14,694 bases of DNA from assembly GCA_002413145.1 (NCBI GenBank), contig DHWK01000088.1:9303-23996 (forward strand), given 5' to 3'. Position 1 is the stretch's first letter. Every line of letters begins with the position of its first letter. A model generated the notes under the pieces. That model saw nothing but the letters and a program-made list of their open reading frames with translations, had not been told where the DNA came from and searched no databases. Of the stretch, positions 14,584 to 14,694 are shown piece after piece. The position numbers were made by a program, and so were the translations under genes. Source of the stretch: a bacterium UBP12_UBA5184. GTDB lineage: Bacteria > Vulcanimicrobiota > Vulcanimicrobiia > Vulcanimicrobiales > Vulcanimicrobiaceae.

Positions 14584-14694
14584 ATGAAACGCACCCTTAT
14601 ACTTCTCGCGGCGGCTGCATTGACGCTGGTCGCCGCCGGCGTGCGCGCCGCGAGCCCCGCCGGGCCGACGATCGTCCTTCCAACGGCCGTAAAG
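14584..14694 (+). CDS. Secreted or exported protein, N-terminal fragment (3' end outside window)
   Basis: The first 37 codons are present. A strong Shine-Dalgarno (AAGGAG at 14574-14579) lies 4 bases before the ATG, making this the best-supported start in the window. The N-terminus is a classic Sec signal peptide: MKRT, then a hydrophobic Leu/Ala core, with likely cleavage after VRA near residue 22. The mature part begins ASPAGPTIVLP and gives no family clue. It is divergent from the receptor gene, so it could be a periplasmic partner of that receptor, but this is only context. Confidence 0.8.
   Translation, partial: MKRTLILLAAAALTLVAAGVRAASPAGPTIVLPTAVK

Overview
This is a high-GC bacterial window with no RNA genes, CRISPR array or insertion sequence that I can see. 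The organism is probably a diderm: it has a TonB-dependent-receptor-like protein, a second beta-barrel-like protein at the left edge, and a LytR-CpsA-Psr (LCP) protein. MutL carries its own endonuclease motif, so mismatch repair should be MutH-independent. Hfq resembles the Bacillus type more than the E. coli type. My best guess is an uncultured lineage such as Eremiobacterota (WPS-2), inferred from protein style and gene order only; no marker gene proves it.

Layout. (1) 1-545, plus: the 3' end of a probable outer-membrane beta-barrel gene. (2) 9724 down to 555, minus: nine tightly packed co-directional genes. In transcription order they are an OmpR/PhoB-type response regulator, its sensor kinase, mutL, miaA, hfq, dapF, a radical SAM protein, a four-helix membrane protein and an LCP protein. 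Gaps are 3-47 bp, and two junctions are 4-bp GTGA stop/start overlaps. (3) 9725-9905: divergent intergenic region with two sets of three direct repeats at exact 11-bp spacing. (4) 9906-11234, plus: a single-domain STAS protein and a PhzF-family enzyme. (5) 14442 down to 11266, minus: a 1058-residue TonB-receptor-like protein with an unusual 265-residue tail beyond its barrel. (6) 14443-14583: divergent intergenic region rich in inverted repeats. (7) 14584 to the edge, plus: the start of a secreted protein.

How the genes may work together. The minus-strand block joins a two-component system to genome maintenance (MutL), tRNA modification (MiaA), RNA regulation (Hfq), lysine/peptidoglycan precursor synthesis (DapF) and envelope polymer ligation (LCP). 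The regulator is the first gene and faces the phased repeats. OmpR/PhoB-family proteins bind tandem repeats of this geometry, so autoregulation plus control of the divergent STAS gene is the simplest reading. That is inference, not shown by sequence alone.

Most interesting points: the double phased-repeat regulatory region; the glycine/proline-rich tail after the receptor barrel; a radical SAM protein of unassigned function fused by overlap to dapF; and a STAS protein without the usual phospho-acceptor serine.
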